Origin: Macrobrachium rosenbergii
Lineage: Eukaryota > Arthropoda > Malacostraca > Decapoda > Palaemonidae
Assembly: GCF_040412425.1 (NCBI RefSeq)
Contig: NC_089755.1
Span: 53,504,298 to 53,568,297, forward strand
Reading direction: 5' to 3'
Length of the DNA: 64,000 bases
Below the pieces are notes generated by a model, which was given only the letters and a program-made list of their open reading frames with translations, was not told the origin of the DNA and ran no database searches. Below, one piece after another: positions 1-12,248 of the stretch. The stretch's first letter is position 1, and every line of letters starts with the position of its first letter. A program made the position numbers and the translations under genes.

Positions 1-367
1 GTATTTTGGCAAAAATAAATGCCCTTTCAGTCGCAGGCTTTTTAGAGTTATATGACATTTCCTTCTCTACTGATTTATAAACCTTCCCTTGGAAGCACCT
101 GAGTAAACATGCATATGAGATAACTTGTTTTTCCATGGTTCGAATATGCGGATGAGAAGACCCGTTTCTCGAGGTTATCGCCAGGCTCTTAGGAGCAGAA
201 GTTAGGAAGAAGACTTAATATAAAAATCCCAGAAAATCCCGATTTTCTTTCGTACTGGCCACTGTCGTAGAAATTCATACATGAATTCTCTCGCACATAC
301 ATACATAGCCTACATATTATTATATCTCATACATACATACATACATACATACATACATACATACATA

Positions 368-369
<2 letters not shown>

Positions 370-425
<56 letters not shown>

Positions 426-700
426 TTGGGAGACAATCTTCCCAACAAATTTCACTGACTAGACTGGCATTCAGACGGCCATTCTATTCAGTGGATGAAC
501 CCTATTCGTATGAAACAGGCCCGCAGGTGCCACTGACTTTGAAATTCAAGCTTCCACAGAACATAGTGTTCACTTGAAAGAAATGACAGAGGACAGTAAG
601 AGATACAGAAAGAATAGATCAGTTATTAGATAGCAAAGACAGATGAACAAACAGTTGAACACACGAATATAAAGACGACTGAACACTGGGATCTAAATCT
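370..700 (-). mobile_element. 5'-truncated LINE 3' end with AAT tail
   Basis: A (TTA)n run (370-426) is followed by CAGTGGATGAACCCTATTCG, then ATTCAAGCTTCCACAGAACA and AAAGAAATGACAGAGG. Read on the minus strand this is the 3' untranslated end of the LINE at 50985-52232, with its (AAT)n tail. It is preceded by (CATA)n at 328-369. Confidence 0.8.
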
Positions 701-996
701 GCGAATGTGCCCAAGGCATCCAGTCCTCGTCTGTCGATGATTCATCCTTGGGCAGTTCCAGAGTGACTGCTCTTCAGTCAGTCCATTGTTTCCTTGGACT
801 GGTAGTCCCTGACTTACTTCGGGCTCCGTTATCAGTCCGTGAAGGAGTTTTCAGATGAATTTTCAGAAGAACTTGCCCAAGTTATTCTGTAAATCACGTT
901 TTCACGAAGCTATCCTCCTCAGAACCATTACTAAGTTCTAAAGAAGAGTTACTGGAATTACAAGTACACCTACTCTTGTAGGTTTTGGAATGGGAA

Positions 997-1190
997 TATA
1001 AAATTCAAGCCGTGGGCCAAGCGCTGGGACCTATGAGGTCATTCATCGCTGAAAATAGTGTTGAAACAATTGTTAGGAGAGGGTGAGAAATAAGATGGGG
1101 GAGAATATGAAAGGAGGTATAGTAAAATGAATGAAAGGGGTTGCAGCATGGGGCTTAAGGGACGCTGCAAATAACCTTAAGTAATGCATA
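997..1190 (+). mobile_element. ~300-bp interspersed repeat, internally deleted copy
   Basis: Contains GCCAAGCGCTGGGACCTATG, then jumps to CAATTGTTAGGAGAGGGTG, AATATGAAAGGAGGTATAG and GAAAGGGGTTGCAG before ACCTTAAGTAATG. Comparison with the copy at 61109-61410 shows a deleted middle (the AACAGGAGGAAAACC segment). Confidence 0.8.
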
Positions 1191-1272
1191 TTTTTGTAAA
1201 GTCAGGATCACTAAAGGTCTACGCTATTCCAGCTACAGAGATTCAGTGGATTCTGAGATTGAAGAAAATAAT

Positions 1273-1552
1273 ATATAGATTTTAGGCCAAAGGCCAATCA
1301 CTGGGACCCTTGAGGCCATTATAAGGTTTGAAAGGTGTAACAGGAGGAAAATCTCGCAGTTGCACTAAGAAACAATTTTGAGTGGAAAGTAAGATGGAAG
1401 AATGAGAATATAAACGGAGGTACAGTAAAAGGAATGAAAGGGGTTGCATGCAGCTAGGGGCCGAAGGGAGACGCTTCAAAGAACCTTAAGTGATGCCTAC
1501 AGTGCACCGCACGAGGTGCACTGACGGCACTACCCCCCCTGCGGGGTGTAAC
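1273..1552 (+). mobile_element. ~300-bp interspersed repeat, near-complete copy
   Basis: Carries the order GGCCAATCACTGGGACCCTT, AAAGGTGTAACAGGAGG, CTCGCAGTTGCACTAAG, GTGGAAAGTAAGATGG, GGAGGTACAGTAAAAGG, GGGGCCGAAGGGAGACGC, AACCTTAAGTGATGCCTAC, GCACCGCACGAGGTGCACTG, and ends near CCCCCCTGCGGGGTG. It lies about 80 bp after another copy in the same orientation. Confidence 0.85.
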
Positions 1553-2281
1553 TGGTTGCTTCAAAGTCAGTGTGCGAGTTACCTTACTGTAATTCTTGAA
1601 AAGCTCTTTTTTCTATTTAGTTCATAAAACTCTCTTCAGTTTCACGGGTCTTAAATTATTTTGCGAGCTGAATAAGATCTCTGGAGAACATAAAAAAATA
1701 AAAAAATAAAAGCCTCTGTAAAAAACCAACGTCACTTTCCTGTCCTTTCAACCTGAGAGTTGGTTATATTGCTCCAGTAAATCAGAAGGGTCTTGTCAAC
1801 TTTTCCCCCTGACAGGGCAAAAACAAAAGCCCATTCTTAGCGCTAATGTGGCCCTCATTAAAAAAAAAAAAATCTGGGCATATTAGTCGTGACAGAACGA
1901 AAAGGTAATAAAATGCGACCTGCTTCTGTGCTTGATATGACGAGAAAGTTATCTAAATTGGGGTAAATGTTACTTTCATTAGCCCTACTGACGTCATCCA
2001 TTTGATTCTTATCTCCTCCTTCAGGCTTTAGAATTTCTTACTTTCCTCTGTACCTCGTGTACTTTGGCCCTCTTCATCTTGACGAATTGTTATGTCAGTA
2101 ATGCTGTGCAATGTCGTTATATATATTTTTAACGACGACAAATTATTCCAGCGTAGAACAGGAGATTTGGTGTTGAGTTGAATTATATGTAAATATATTA
2201 TATATATAAAAATATATTATGTATATATAGCCTATATATATATTTTTGTGTGTGTATATATAATATATATATATACATTTT

Positions 2282-2282
<1 letters not shown>

Positions 2283-2334
<52 letters not shown>
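2283..2334. repeat. (TA)n microsatellite
   Basis: Near-perfect TA run preceded by shorter TA-rich stretches from about 2190. Any open frame here (YIYIYI) is repeat-derived. Confidence 0.95.
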
Positions 2335-2338
<4 letters not shown>

Positions 2339-2970
2339 GTAAAACCAGATTATATGCCCATAAGGAAAGTAAAACAACAGAGTGCAAGATCTTTCCTTTT
2401 AGGCATTTTCAAACAAACTACTTACAATATTCCTACGAACATTATGAGTTTCCAGTCTGAATTCCATTTTATATGTGACAGGAAGCCAGAATGACCTAAG
2501 CACACTTTTTTTTTTCTTGCCTTTTTATATCGGTTTTGCCTTTTTATATCGGATCTGAGCCCATGAAATCATTGTTGCAAATATTCAGTGTAGAATTAAT
2601 ATTTTCAAAAAGGCCTACTAATACTGTAAGGACATGCTCACAAAGAACTGTGTCAGGACATGCTCACAAAGAACTGTGTCATCTCTAAGGCAGCAATGGT
2701 GTTAATAAAATCCCATGTATGGTCAGATTAATTTTAATTGGGTCAACAAGTAAAGAATTAGGTGTCAGAATAAATAAACATAAATATTCAGTTAGAACTG
2801 GCTAAAAGAATGATACACTTTAAGTGCACCTAGATGAAAAACCACACAGACCTGATTGGTCCCATAGTAGTACAGCATAGTACTATCTCAAGAGATCTCT
2901 TAGAATCTGCAACAGCATATCTAACAGGCCAAAAAATATCAATTTAAGCCCAGGCAAATACACTCTAAGA

Positions 2971-3294
2971 CAGGGGTTCCCAACCTTTTTGTACTTCTGT
3001 ACCCCTTGGGCATTTTTACAGATTCCTGTGTACCCCTAAAAATTGAGGATGAATAAGAAAAACAATGAAATTGATATTGTGATATAATTTTATTATGAAA
3101 TCTATTTGTGTAAAGATTTGCTTACAAAAATGAGGAAATTAAAAAAAAAAAGACACGACTTTGGTAATCTCAATGCAGATTACACAATGCATTGCAAAGC
3201 ACTGGCTATTCTCTCAGATCCAATGCAACCCCCTGAAGAGTACAAATGTACCACTGGGGTACATGTACCCCAGGTTGGTACCTGGTAACCCCTG
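2971..3294 (+). mobile_element. Non-autonomous hAT MITE with 8-bp target duplication
   Basis: 324 bp starting CAGGGGTTCCCAACC and ending GGTACCTGGTAACCCCTG. The terminal inverted repeats share CAGGGGTT-CCA and further GTACCCC blocks. The flanks at 2963-2970 and 3295-3302 are both CTCTAAGA, an exact 8-bp duplication as expected for hAT transposition. The interior is AT-rich with no transposase frame. Confidence 0.92.
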
Positions 3295-3597
3295 CTCTAA
3301 GACCCCCATTCTGCACAAGATGTACTAATCCTAGGCATCTGTTCCTCACTTGAAGAGCATCTGCCTCTAATGACCTATGTATGCATTGTGAATGGTCATA
3401 TACGGTCATATACCCTTTTAATCTTTGATTTTGTTTGTAAAAACTGAGTTTTCCTTGAAATCTTGTGTTCCAATGTCTGCAGTTTGCTTGAAAATGCCTC
3501 AGAGTGAATGGGAAAGATCTTGAATTCCATTGTTTCACTTTCCTCATGGCCATATACTCGATATTTTACATAACATTATTGTACTTATTACACACAC

Positions 3598-3734
<137 letters not shown>

Positions 3735-3841
3735 AATCTTGCTTTGAATATCTTTCGGGAATATGAGTTTTATTCTATCCATATAGCATATTCTATTACC
3801 ACTATTGCTGCTCACACCACCAGAAATAATGGCAGATAAAG

Positions 3842-3882
3842 TACTACTACTACTACTACTACTAGTAGTAGTAGTAGTAGTA
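3842..3882. repeat. (ACT)n(AGT)n palindromic microsatellite
   Basis: TACTACTACTACTACTACTA continues into CTAGTAGTAGTAGTAGTAG, so the two halves are reverse complements and can fold into a hairpin of about 20 bp. Confidence 0.9.
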
Positions 3883-4489
3883 TATGGACAGAAAGACGGA
3901 CGCTTATTTCCTCGAAACATCTTGAAAAGCATGAGCTTTCCGTCACCTTAGAAGGTAGGCCTAGCATCACCACAATAATATTCCCACTTTCTTCCCTTCA
4001 CACGTAGCCAGCAGCTCAGTCGAGGCCGAACCATCCCTTACAGTAAGCCATCCCCAAGCAACTGTATCAGAACCGGACGAAACAAATCATAAGAAATGGT
4101 AATAAAATCCATAAAAAAGAATTATAAGCAACTGGAAGCTAAAACCTGATTCTTCTCGCAGTGAAAATTGCGAGCGAAAGTGGGTCATTTCTTACCGAGA
4201 TCGCACTAGATCCTTGGGAGAAGAACATGAAAAAATGGGAGGATTCATTTTTCAACTTATTTAAGGATGAAATCTCTATAGAACTAGTAAGATGGATGAA
4301 CAGCTTATAAATATATACAGTAAATATATCAAATATATAAAATGAAAACTATGTATAAACCATATCATCAGTTATGTGTTTGATTAAGTCATCTATCTGA
4401 ACCACCTCCAAAAAGTTGATAAGGGTAGATTTGAGGCGATGATGTAATGCATGATGTAATTAATGATTGTGAAGGTAGCATGACTATCT

Positions 4490-4491
<2 letters not shown>

Positions 4492-4539
<48 letters not shown>

Positions 4540-4571
4540 CTCGTATATATGCTATACAAAATATACAACTG

Positions 4572-4638
<67 letters not shown>

Positions 4639-4671
4639 AAATATACAACTGCTATACAAAATATACAACTG

Positions 4672-4738
<67 letters not shown>
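4492..4738. repeat. Cluster of (CT)n and two (TA)n microsatellites
   Basis: (CT)n 4492-4536, (TA)n about 4575-4628 and 4676-4738. ACAAAATATACAACTGCTCA occurs before each TA run, showing that a TA-bearing segment was duplicated. Confidence 0.92.
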
Positions 4739-4741
<3 letters not shown>

Positions 4742-5070
4742 TCTACTGATCACTCTTTCAACAGATAGGTTATGTACGTAATTTTAACAACCACAATGCC
4801 CTTTTAAATTCTCTTTTTCTTTAATTTTTTTTCTTAGAAACGCTTGTCACTGCAAAGTCCTAGGTACAAGTAATGAATTTTAAATGGACATTTTTTCACT
4901 TGTATCTTAGGCTTTGCAACTAAAACCTTCAAATTTGCAACGCCTAATCTTTTCTTAAAAGATGCAGGCAGGGAATAAACTTTTAAATTCGGCAACGTTA
5001 GTCAGTTAAATACCTTCGGTGTAAATACATTGGTCAGCAATAATAACTGTTAAAAGTCTCGAGTGTTACC

Positions 5071-5073
<3 letters not shown>

Positions 5074-5109
<36 letters not shown>

Positions 5110-6140
5110 GTCGAGACTTCCAAACCCCTTTGGTAACCTTTATACACTTAAAAATGCCCACCACTCCAGGATGCAAACGAAAGCGCTTCCTACGCACCAT
5201 CATTAAAACGCAGAGCGTTTCCATCTGCTCAGATCGTTGTTGAAAGGTTATTATGTAATCTTGCAACCCTTTCAAGAAAAATGCTGGCGAATTATTGCAC
5301 GCTCTCAACGTTAAGGGGGGGGAGGAAACAACACGAACGCACCTTTTGCAGATAACTCCGCTTGCTCCGACGCACCTCACCCGCTCGCAGTTTCGTTTAT
5401 AAAAAGAAATTCCATCAGGAGAACTGTCAATTCCTTCAGGAACACTAAAACACTACTACTCCAGCGGACTGTGTTACGGACAGTTCTGTCACGCAGTCCG
5501 AAGTGCAACTGAGGTGATAGCAAACTGAGAGAGGCAGTACTAACGCGGCGTGGGGGCCCCTGCCGTCCGAATCTTTCGTTCACCCCGAACGATAAGTTGT
5601 GGGAACGGCGAGGGAGCTGGTACTTACGTCCGACACTACTGTCCCATTTAATTATATATATGGGATGTTTCCTGTGCGGGGATGAGAGCGAAAATAGCCC
5701 CCAACAAATATAAGTCAATGGCGCGTGTGGACCTCTTTCAGCAAATCACAATTTCGTATTTTAACAAACAGCGACAGCTCGCCGCTTATTTTATCGTAAG
5801 TTTGGCATTGTTTCGCCGAGCTTGCATTTCCTTTGTTATGCTAGAAAGGAAACTGGCTGGAACATCGTTTATTGGTTGCTACTATTCGCCCAAGTTGATA
5901 AAATATTATGAGACTGTTTCCTGTTTGTCTCGTAAATGACGCTCATTTCTGGATAGCCAGAGAAAAAGCCTTTGTTTGGACGTAACCTTAAAAAGCAAAG
6001 GGCTATACGCGATTGGTATGCAGGCCCGCGAGATTAGCAGGAGAGCCTGACAAGGTTTTCCAGCTGAATCATAGGCCGTTAACGACGCGAAGCATTTTGG
6101 AGTGAACGAAACTTTTTGTATAGCAGCCAGCGAGATGCGT

Positions 6141-6199
<59 letters not shown>

Positions 6200-6200
6200 C
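5074..6200. other. GC-richer intergenic block bounded by GA repeats
   Basis: GA repeats lie at 5074-5107 and 6143-6199. The sequence between is more CpG-rich than its surroundings, with overlapping short frames on both strands that show no recognisable protein. It could include a promoter or untranslated exon; I see no decisive splice or promoter signal. Confidence 0.35.
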
Positions 6201-6599
6201 CTGGACAAGCGAGTTCCCACCAAGGATGCCACACCTCTTTCATGGAAAAGAAAAAAAAGTAATTCAACGCCTCGATTCTTTTTCTTTCGGAGCGTTCGTG
6301 CGTGTGCTGTATTTCCCGTCCGAGAATATCAGAAACAGGTCTCTCTCCCCGAGTAAAATCCACGCCGTTGGATCAGCAAGGATATCAAAATGCCCTTTAG
6401 ATATTGGTCTCTGCTCGTGACCGATCCTTCGAAGCCAGATAGCAGCAGGGAGCAGCAGCGGCACAGCAGACAGAGACAAGAGACAGGGGCAGGCAGGGGA
6501 GGCTTTACTATAGTTTCCATCTGCTGTGATCTGCTAATCTGCTGCACGCAGCTGCTATTACCACACCTCGGCGCGTATCGACTTATTAATGCAGTAAAT

Positions 6600-7540
6600 T
6601 TATCTTAACTGAGGTTTGAGCGGTTGGCAAATGATGCTGTGTAGTCACAAGTCTAGAGGTACAAAATGCTCTTATATATTTTCCATGTGCAGATTTCATT
6701 ATCTTGGAAAACTTATCGTAAGAGCTTATGTAGACAGGTAATTATTTAATATCGGTAGGCCGAATTAAACACAATGAATGGCAAAGAGAAGTCCGAAATA
6801 TATTTGCCCGAACGTCGTTATTTTTCAGCTTATTCTCTTTATTTGGGATTTACAAAATGCGTTGACATGTGAGAGGTATATCAGTCCAGTCTTATTACAT
6901 GAGAGCTGTAAAGTTTCACCAAGCAATGCTGAACAATTTTCAAACAGATATGAAGACATAGTGAAAAACTAGGATACAGTTTTAAATAAGAAACGTTTGC
7001 GTAACTATTATTATAAAGAAACTTACATTTAAAACAGAACTTTTGCTTTGACAAAAGATTACATAAAATCAAAGACACCAGAGACAAGGAATTGCGCACA
7101 AGCAAAAAAAAAAAAATAAAAATGAAAAGACGACTGCAATATATTGAAAAGGGCAAATTTAAATTAAAAAAAAAAACGACTGAAAATTATTGAAAAGGAA
7201 CGAACAACATTTAACTCACATATACCATACATAGTTATATAGTGAAATGGGAGGGGGAGGGAGGCGTGTATTTTCATTCATCTGTTTATTTACTATTTAT
7301 CTGCATTTCATTTTAGCCTACTGGCTCACCAGGAAACACTGTCAGGTCTAAGTATTTGCTAATGTGGATCAAAGATAGCTTGATAATTCTTTGTTGAATC
7401 GAATGTGCAGACAATATAGACGAATTTTCTTGTTCTGTTAGATTAAGATGCCCTTATGCCAGCACGGGCTCTTGCTCGAGATCCCAATTCTTTCTACGGT
7501 CCTTGGGCAACCTCTCAAGAAATCCTCTAAGGAAACGATG
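6600..7540. other. Intergenic, nothing recognised
   Basis: AT-rich DNA with A-runs near 7107 and 7166 and no repeat family, RNA gene or convincing frame that I can identify. Confidence 0.5.
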
Positions 7541-7850
7541 CCGTAGGGGGAATAGTACCGTCAGTTCACCTCATGCGGTGCACTGTAGGCATTACTTCAG
7601 GTTATTTGCAGTTTCCCATCGGCCCCGAGCTGTAACCTCTTCACTCCTTTTACTGTTCCTCCGTTCATATTCTCTTTCTTCCATCTTACTTTCCACCCTC
7701 TCCTAACAATTGATTCATAGTGAAGCTGCGAGGTTATCTTCCTGTTACACCTTTCAAGCCTTCTTACTCTCAGTATCCTTCTGTTGAATGACCTCATAGG
7801 TCATAGCGCTTGGCCTTTGGCCTAAAGTCTATATTCTATTCTGTTCTAAG
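7540..7850 (-). mobile_element. ~300-bp interspersed repeat, near-complete copy
   Basis: The reverse complement carries all family blocks in order, from GGCCAAAGGCCAAGCGC through AATTGTTAGGAGAGGGTGG and CGGAGGAACAGTAAAAGGA to CAGTGCACCGCATGAGGTG. The conserved terminal GCACC...GGTGC can form a small hairpin. No long open frame is conserved among copies, so I treat it as a non-coding retroposon-like family of unknown class. Confidence 0.85.
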
Positions 7851-8219
7851 CAAGTGACTGACTGGTTTCAATCTTGACAGCCCGTATACTTGCTAAACAT
7901 CTTGCCTCTTGATCAGAGAATTTCGAAGTCAATCAGCACTGAGTCTGATCAATACATGGAGGGGTGACCACGTATAAATGCCAGATGCCGTTGGTGCTTT
8001 GAGGTTTCTTGCACATCACAGTGCTTAGAAACTTTCTGCAGGCTATAGGGGTTTGATGGCAGTGATGTAGGTCACAAGGAGACCTGAGGGTCTTCGTCTT
8101 CCCCTCAAGGGGATCCTTTCGGAAATCTGTAGAATTTTTGGGTTGTCAGTACAGAGGCAAACTTTATGTTCGTGTAGAAAGAAGCTGATTTTAGTGATTC
8201 CACTTGCTTTTTTATCTTA

Positions 8220-8220
<1 letters not shown>

Positions 8221-8284
<64 letters not shown>

Positions 8285-8700
8285 AGATGAACCCTATTCA
8301 TATGGAAGCCACAGGGGCCACTGGCTTGAAATTCAAGCTTCCAAAGAATATGACGTCCATTAGAAAGAAGTAACAGAAGGTAATACGAAATACAGAAAGA
8401 AGAAGTCAGTTACAAGAAAAAAAAAGAATAAATGAACAGATTAATAAGTAAATAGATAAAAATATAACTAAATTATTTAGAATGCAAGGAGAATTATATT
8501 AATGTAGTGATGCATTTCAACTTTGCTTGAACTTCTGAGGAAGTTCCGATTGTGTGACATCCTCAGTAGGGAGACTATTCCACAGTCCAACGGTGTGGGG
8601 AATAAAGGACCCTGGAACTGAGAAATTCGACAGTGAGGCACATTTACACGTTGGTGCCGCTGTTCAGAAAATCTGGTTGCTGACGCCAACATAAGCGTAA
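8221..8700 (-). mobile_element. Truncated LINE copy keeping the C-terminal coding end
   Basis: (ATT)n at 8221-8280, then the family 3' end (GATGAACCCTATTCATATGG, TTCAAGCTTCCAAAGAATAT). Further in, minus-strand codons at 8692-8520 read VNVPHCRISQFQGPLFPTP, matching VPRCRTSQVQRSFIPHTVG of the LINE at 51.9 kb. Frameshifts are present; it is a dead fragment. Confidence 0.85.
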
Positions 8701-9187
8701 AATTAAAAGTTTCACCATATTTTCATTTCCGTAATTGGTAAAAGACTGCGACCATTCAGTACACTCTGATAAAGAAACAAAAAACTGATTAAGAGGCTAC
8801 GGCCATGTAAAAAGGTTTTTTTTTTTTTTTGTGATGTAAATGAGATAAGCTGAAGGTGGTACCCAAACGAGATTATGTTTTTTTACATAAATGCTTCTCA
8901 TTGCGCGTGGGTAGAGCTCGTTGAGGACAACAAAATCATCCTTCTGAGGAACATAACAGACTGTCCTCCATTGAGTTTGATGCTTTCTCTGTGATGCGCT
9001 ATTATTCACGCATTGAATAATGGATGCATTTGAAACACAGTGATACATGTATGTATGTGTGCGTATGAGTGTGTGTTTGTGTGGATGAATCATACTATTT
9101 CGAAGTCTAATCATGCCATTCCTTCACGCTAAACATATATCTTTGGAACCTAGCGAAGGAGTATTCTAGTATATGATGGGTTTTTTC

Positions 9188-9189
<2 letters not shown>

Positions 9190-9229
<40 letters not shown>

Positions 9230-9259
9230 CACACATACACGTACACACACTAAAACAAA

Positions 9260-9348
<89 letters not shown>
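9190..9348. repeat. (CT)n and (TA)n microsatellites
   Basis: CT run 9190-9226, a short CA-rich link, then a TA run 9263-9347. Confidence 0.95.
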
Positions 9349-9350
<2 letters not shown>

Positions 9351-9624
9351 CTGATAGCTTCAAGATTTACTTGCTAAGAAATGCTGGTGGCATGTTCCCA
9401 TGTAAACCCTCACCGCAAATGAATCAGTAACATGTAATTACGACCCTCCTTGGGACATATCCAACGAAGCCACGAAAGAATCGAAAATTTGAAGAACAGG
9501 AGAAGAAAATATTACCGCCAGCCGTTTTTTCGTGATCGACCTGAATTCGACTCATTCATAACAAAAACTGGTCGTGTCAGTGTCGGCAAGAACAGCTTGA
9601 AAACAAGAAGAGTTGGACTTAAAA

Positions 9625-9693
9625 GAAGAAGAAGAATTATGTAACTGATTTCAATGGACATTAAAATGTTCTGCGCAGTTCGGGTTAGACCTA

Positions 9694-9771
<78 letters not shown>

Positions 9772-9915
9772 AAGAAGAAGAAGAATTATATAACTGATTT
9801 CAAGGGACGAGATATTCATCTGCGCAGTTCGAGTTAGACCTAAAATAATAATAAGAAGAATTGTATAACTGATTTCAAGGGATCATTAAATTCATCTGCG
9901 CAGTTTGCTTGCGCA
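9625..9915 (+). repeat. Three diverged tandem units with AAT and AAG tracts
   Basis: AGAAGAATTATGTAACTGAT, TTCAATGGACATTAAAATG, TTCTGCGCAGTTCGGGTTAG and ACCTAATA(ATA)n recur at about 9635, 9783 and 9855. The first two units are separated by (ATA)n(AGA)n at 9698-9783. Confidence 0.8.
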
Positions 9916-10199
9916 GTTCACAGATGTGACAATCGACTTCGTAAAATTGTTCTGTTACGATAAGTAGTATTATAACGAATTACGTAGCGTCACCATGATT
10001 ACGTTATCTCGCCTTGTTGATGGAGATACTATTTTCCTTTGTTATATGTGCATATTGCGGAGGTGTACATTTGGTGTCAACAGTGCCGTAATCTTCAGAA
10101 AATTCTACTCTTTTTGTTGAGATGCATTGGTGAGTGTATCTTTGTTTATGTTTACACACACACACACACACACACATATATTCCTTCACCATACCTTTC

Positions 10200-10285
10200 T
10201 TCCTTCTTCTTCTCTATCTTCTCCTGACAGTTGTTTCATAGTGCAACTGCGAGGTTTTCTTTACTACCTGAAAGATGCTTTTTTT
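10200..10285 (-). mobile_element. ~300-bp interspersed repeat, fragment
   Basis: TCTCCTGACAGTTGTTTCAT and AGTGCAACTGCGAGGTTTTC match the middle of the family on the minus strand; both ends are missing or replaced by simple sequence. Confidence 0.6.
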
Positions 10286-10495
10286 TTTTTATTTGTTTTC
10301 CAATGGGACATCATCTTGAAGGCCATTGGTAGTTTATCTCTAAACGTCAATGTTTTCAACATTGCACAGTGGCTTTCAACACGACAGTGAAAGGGAATTC
10401 ACAGTATGCATCATTCACACCATCAGACTTCGCTTCATAAAGTAGCTCTTTACCTTGAAAAATTGCAACGCCAATTTATATATATACAGTATATA

Positions 10496-10498
<3 letters not shown>

Positions 10499-10573
<75 letters not shown>
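10499..10573. repeat. (TA)n microsatellite
   Basis: Long TA run flanked on both sides by ACAGTATATAT copies. Confidence 0.95.
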
Positions 10574-10576
<3 letters not shown>

Positions 10577-10753
10577 TATATATCAAAACGGTCAGTCATT
10601 TTCGAATCAAAATTCGGAGCTCAGATGTTAAAATTATTCAGAAAATGAGCTGTAGTACTGAGATGAAGACTAAACGGAGAAAAAATAGATGATTTCAGTG
10701 GTCGATAGACTTATTTCTTTAACATCTTGACATCATATTTGTGCATTTAACTG

Positions 10754-10756
<3 letters not shown>

Positions 10757-10832
<76 letters not shown>

Positions 10833-11010
10833 AGGATGAGCCCTATTCATATGGAACTACCCGACACAGACCATTGACCTGAAATTCAATCTTCCAAAGA
10901 ATATTAAGGTGTTTATTAAGAATAAGTAAGAAGGGGTGAAGGGAAATGCGAAAGGAAGAGATCCCACTTATTAAAAAAGAAAAAAATAAATCAATGGATT
11001 AATAAACAGA
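10757..11010 (-). mobile_element. 5'-truncated LINE 3' end with AAT tail
   Basis: (ATT)n at 10757-10829, followed by CAGAGGATGAGCCCTATTC and GAAATTCAATCTTCCAAAG, the LINE 3' end on the minus strand, then A/G-rich sequence shared with the copies at 560-660 and 8350-8460. Confidence 0.82.
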
Positions 11011-11136
11011 TAAAAATGTATTCTAAATTTAGCTGTCACGCCGAGAGACAAAACGAATAACAATATTATCATCAACAAAAAAACTGATGCGGAGATTGAG
11101 ATCGTATTTTGGTGCCGTGTATAAAAATTTTGATAT

Positions 11137-11354
<218 letters not shown>

Positions 11355-11654
11355 AATATCTTCTTGTTTGTTCACATATTCTTGAAAATTCAAAGATAGA
11401 AGAATAACAGGAAAAGTGAAAGAAGAAGAGAAAGAATAAAATATCTAAATACAAAGTAGATACCATACAAAAACGTGTGAAGTACAAGGGAAATGAGAGA
11501 AAAAAGAAGCAAACGGCATCTAGATGGAATACGGAAATAGACGATTCCATCAACCATCAATTTCAATTGCAAAACACTCAGTTAATGCACGAGCGAGTAC
11601 CAGCAATCGATCGGCGAATTCGGTTGAGGGGGAACGAAATCGATCGAAACGAAC

Positions 11655-11815
11655 GCGCCCAAACGCTGACTCACAACTCATGCTGACTCTTGGCTTTGTG
11701 CTGACTTGCGACTCAAGTCGACTCATGATTCACACTGACTCGCTACTCATGACTCACGTCGACTCACGGGGAATCGCGACTCACGCTGACGAGGAGTCGG
11801 AGCAGGAAGGACTCA
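11655..11815 (+). promoter_or_regulatory. Cluster of TGACTCA/GACTCA motifs upstream of the vanin-like gene
   Basis: Within about 150 bp GACTC(A/G) or its close variants occurs more than ten times, including GCTGACTCA at 11665-11673, TGCTGACTC at 11681-11689 and TGACTCA at 11750-11756. TGACTCA is the AP-1 site and GCTGACTCA is most of a Maf/CNC recognition element. It is also a degenerate short-period tandem repeat, so binding is unproven. It ends about 0.85 kb before the first coding exon. Confidence 0.4.
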
Positions 11816-11966
11816 CCTCAGCCTGTCTCAGCGAATTCGGCGCGATAAGAAAAAAAAAAAAAGTCGTTCACGTAAGCGCTGACATTAGCTTATGCTTGAA
11901 AGGTCAGAAGTCGCTGAGAACAGCAAAACTTATATTCCATACTTCAGTTGTTTTCCGTACTTCAGT

Positions 11967-12248
11967 GATACGCCCCGTAGGCGGGGGGTTGTTGGTTGTT
12001 AGTGCGGCGCACTGCAGGCATCACCCCTCGGCCCCTACCTGCAACCCCTTTCATTCCTTTTACTGTATACCCGTTTTTAGTCTCTTTCTCTCCTGACAAT
12101 TGTTTATTAGTGCAGCCGCTAAGGTTCTCCTTTTACACCTTTAATAAAACCTTCTTTGAACCCCGTTTCCCTTTCAGCGCTGAATGACCTCAACAAAGGT
12201 CCCAGCACTTGCTTGACCTTCGGCCTAAATAGTACATTCCATTGCATT
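11967..12248 (-). mobile_element. ~300-bp interspersed repeat, near-complete copy upstream of the vanin-like gene
   Basis: On the minus strand the blocks AAGGTCAAGCAAGTGCTGGG, GTTGAGGTCATTCAGCGC, AAGGTGTAAAAGGAG, AAAGGGGTTGCAGGTAGG and CTGCAGTGCGCCGCAC are in family order. It lies about 0.4 kb before the first coding exon, where a 5' untranslated exon or promoter could be. Confidence 0.85.

Noticed and set aside
5066..6608. Many overlapping frames of 60-113 codons
   Set aside because: All overlap each other on both strands, several are GA/CT repeat translations, and none shows a protein family.
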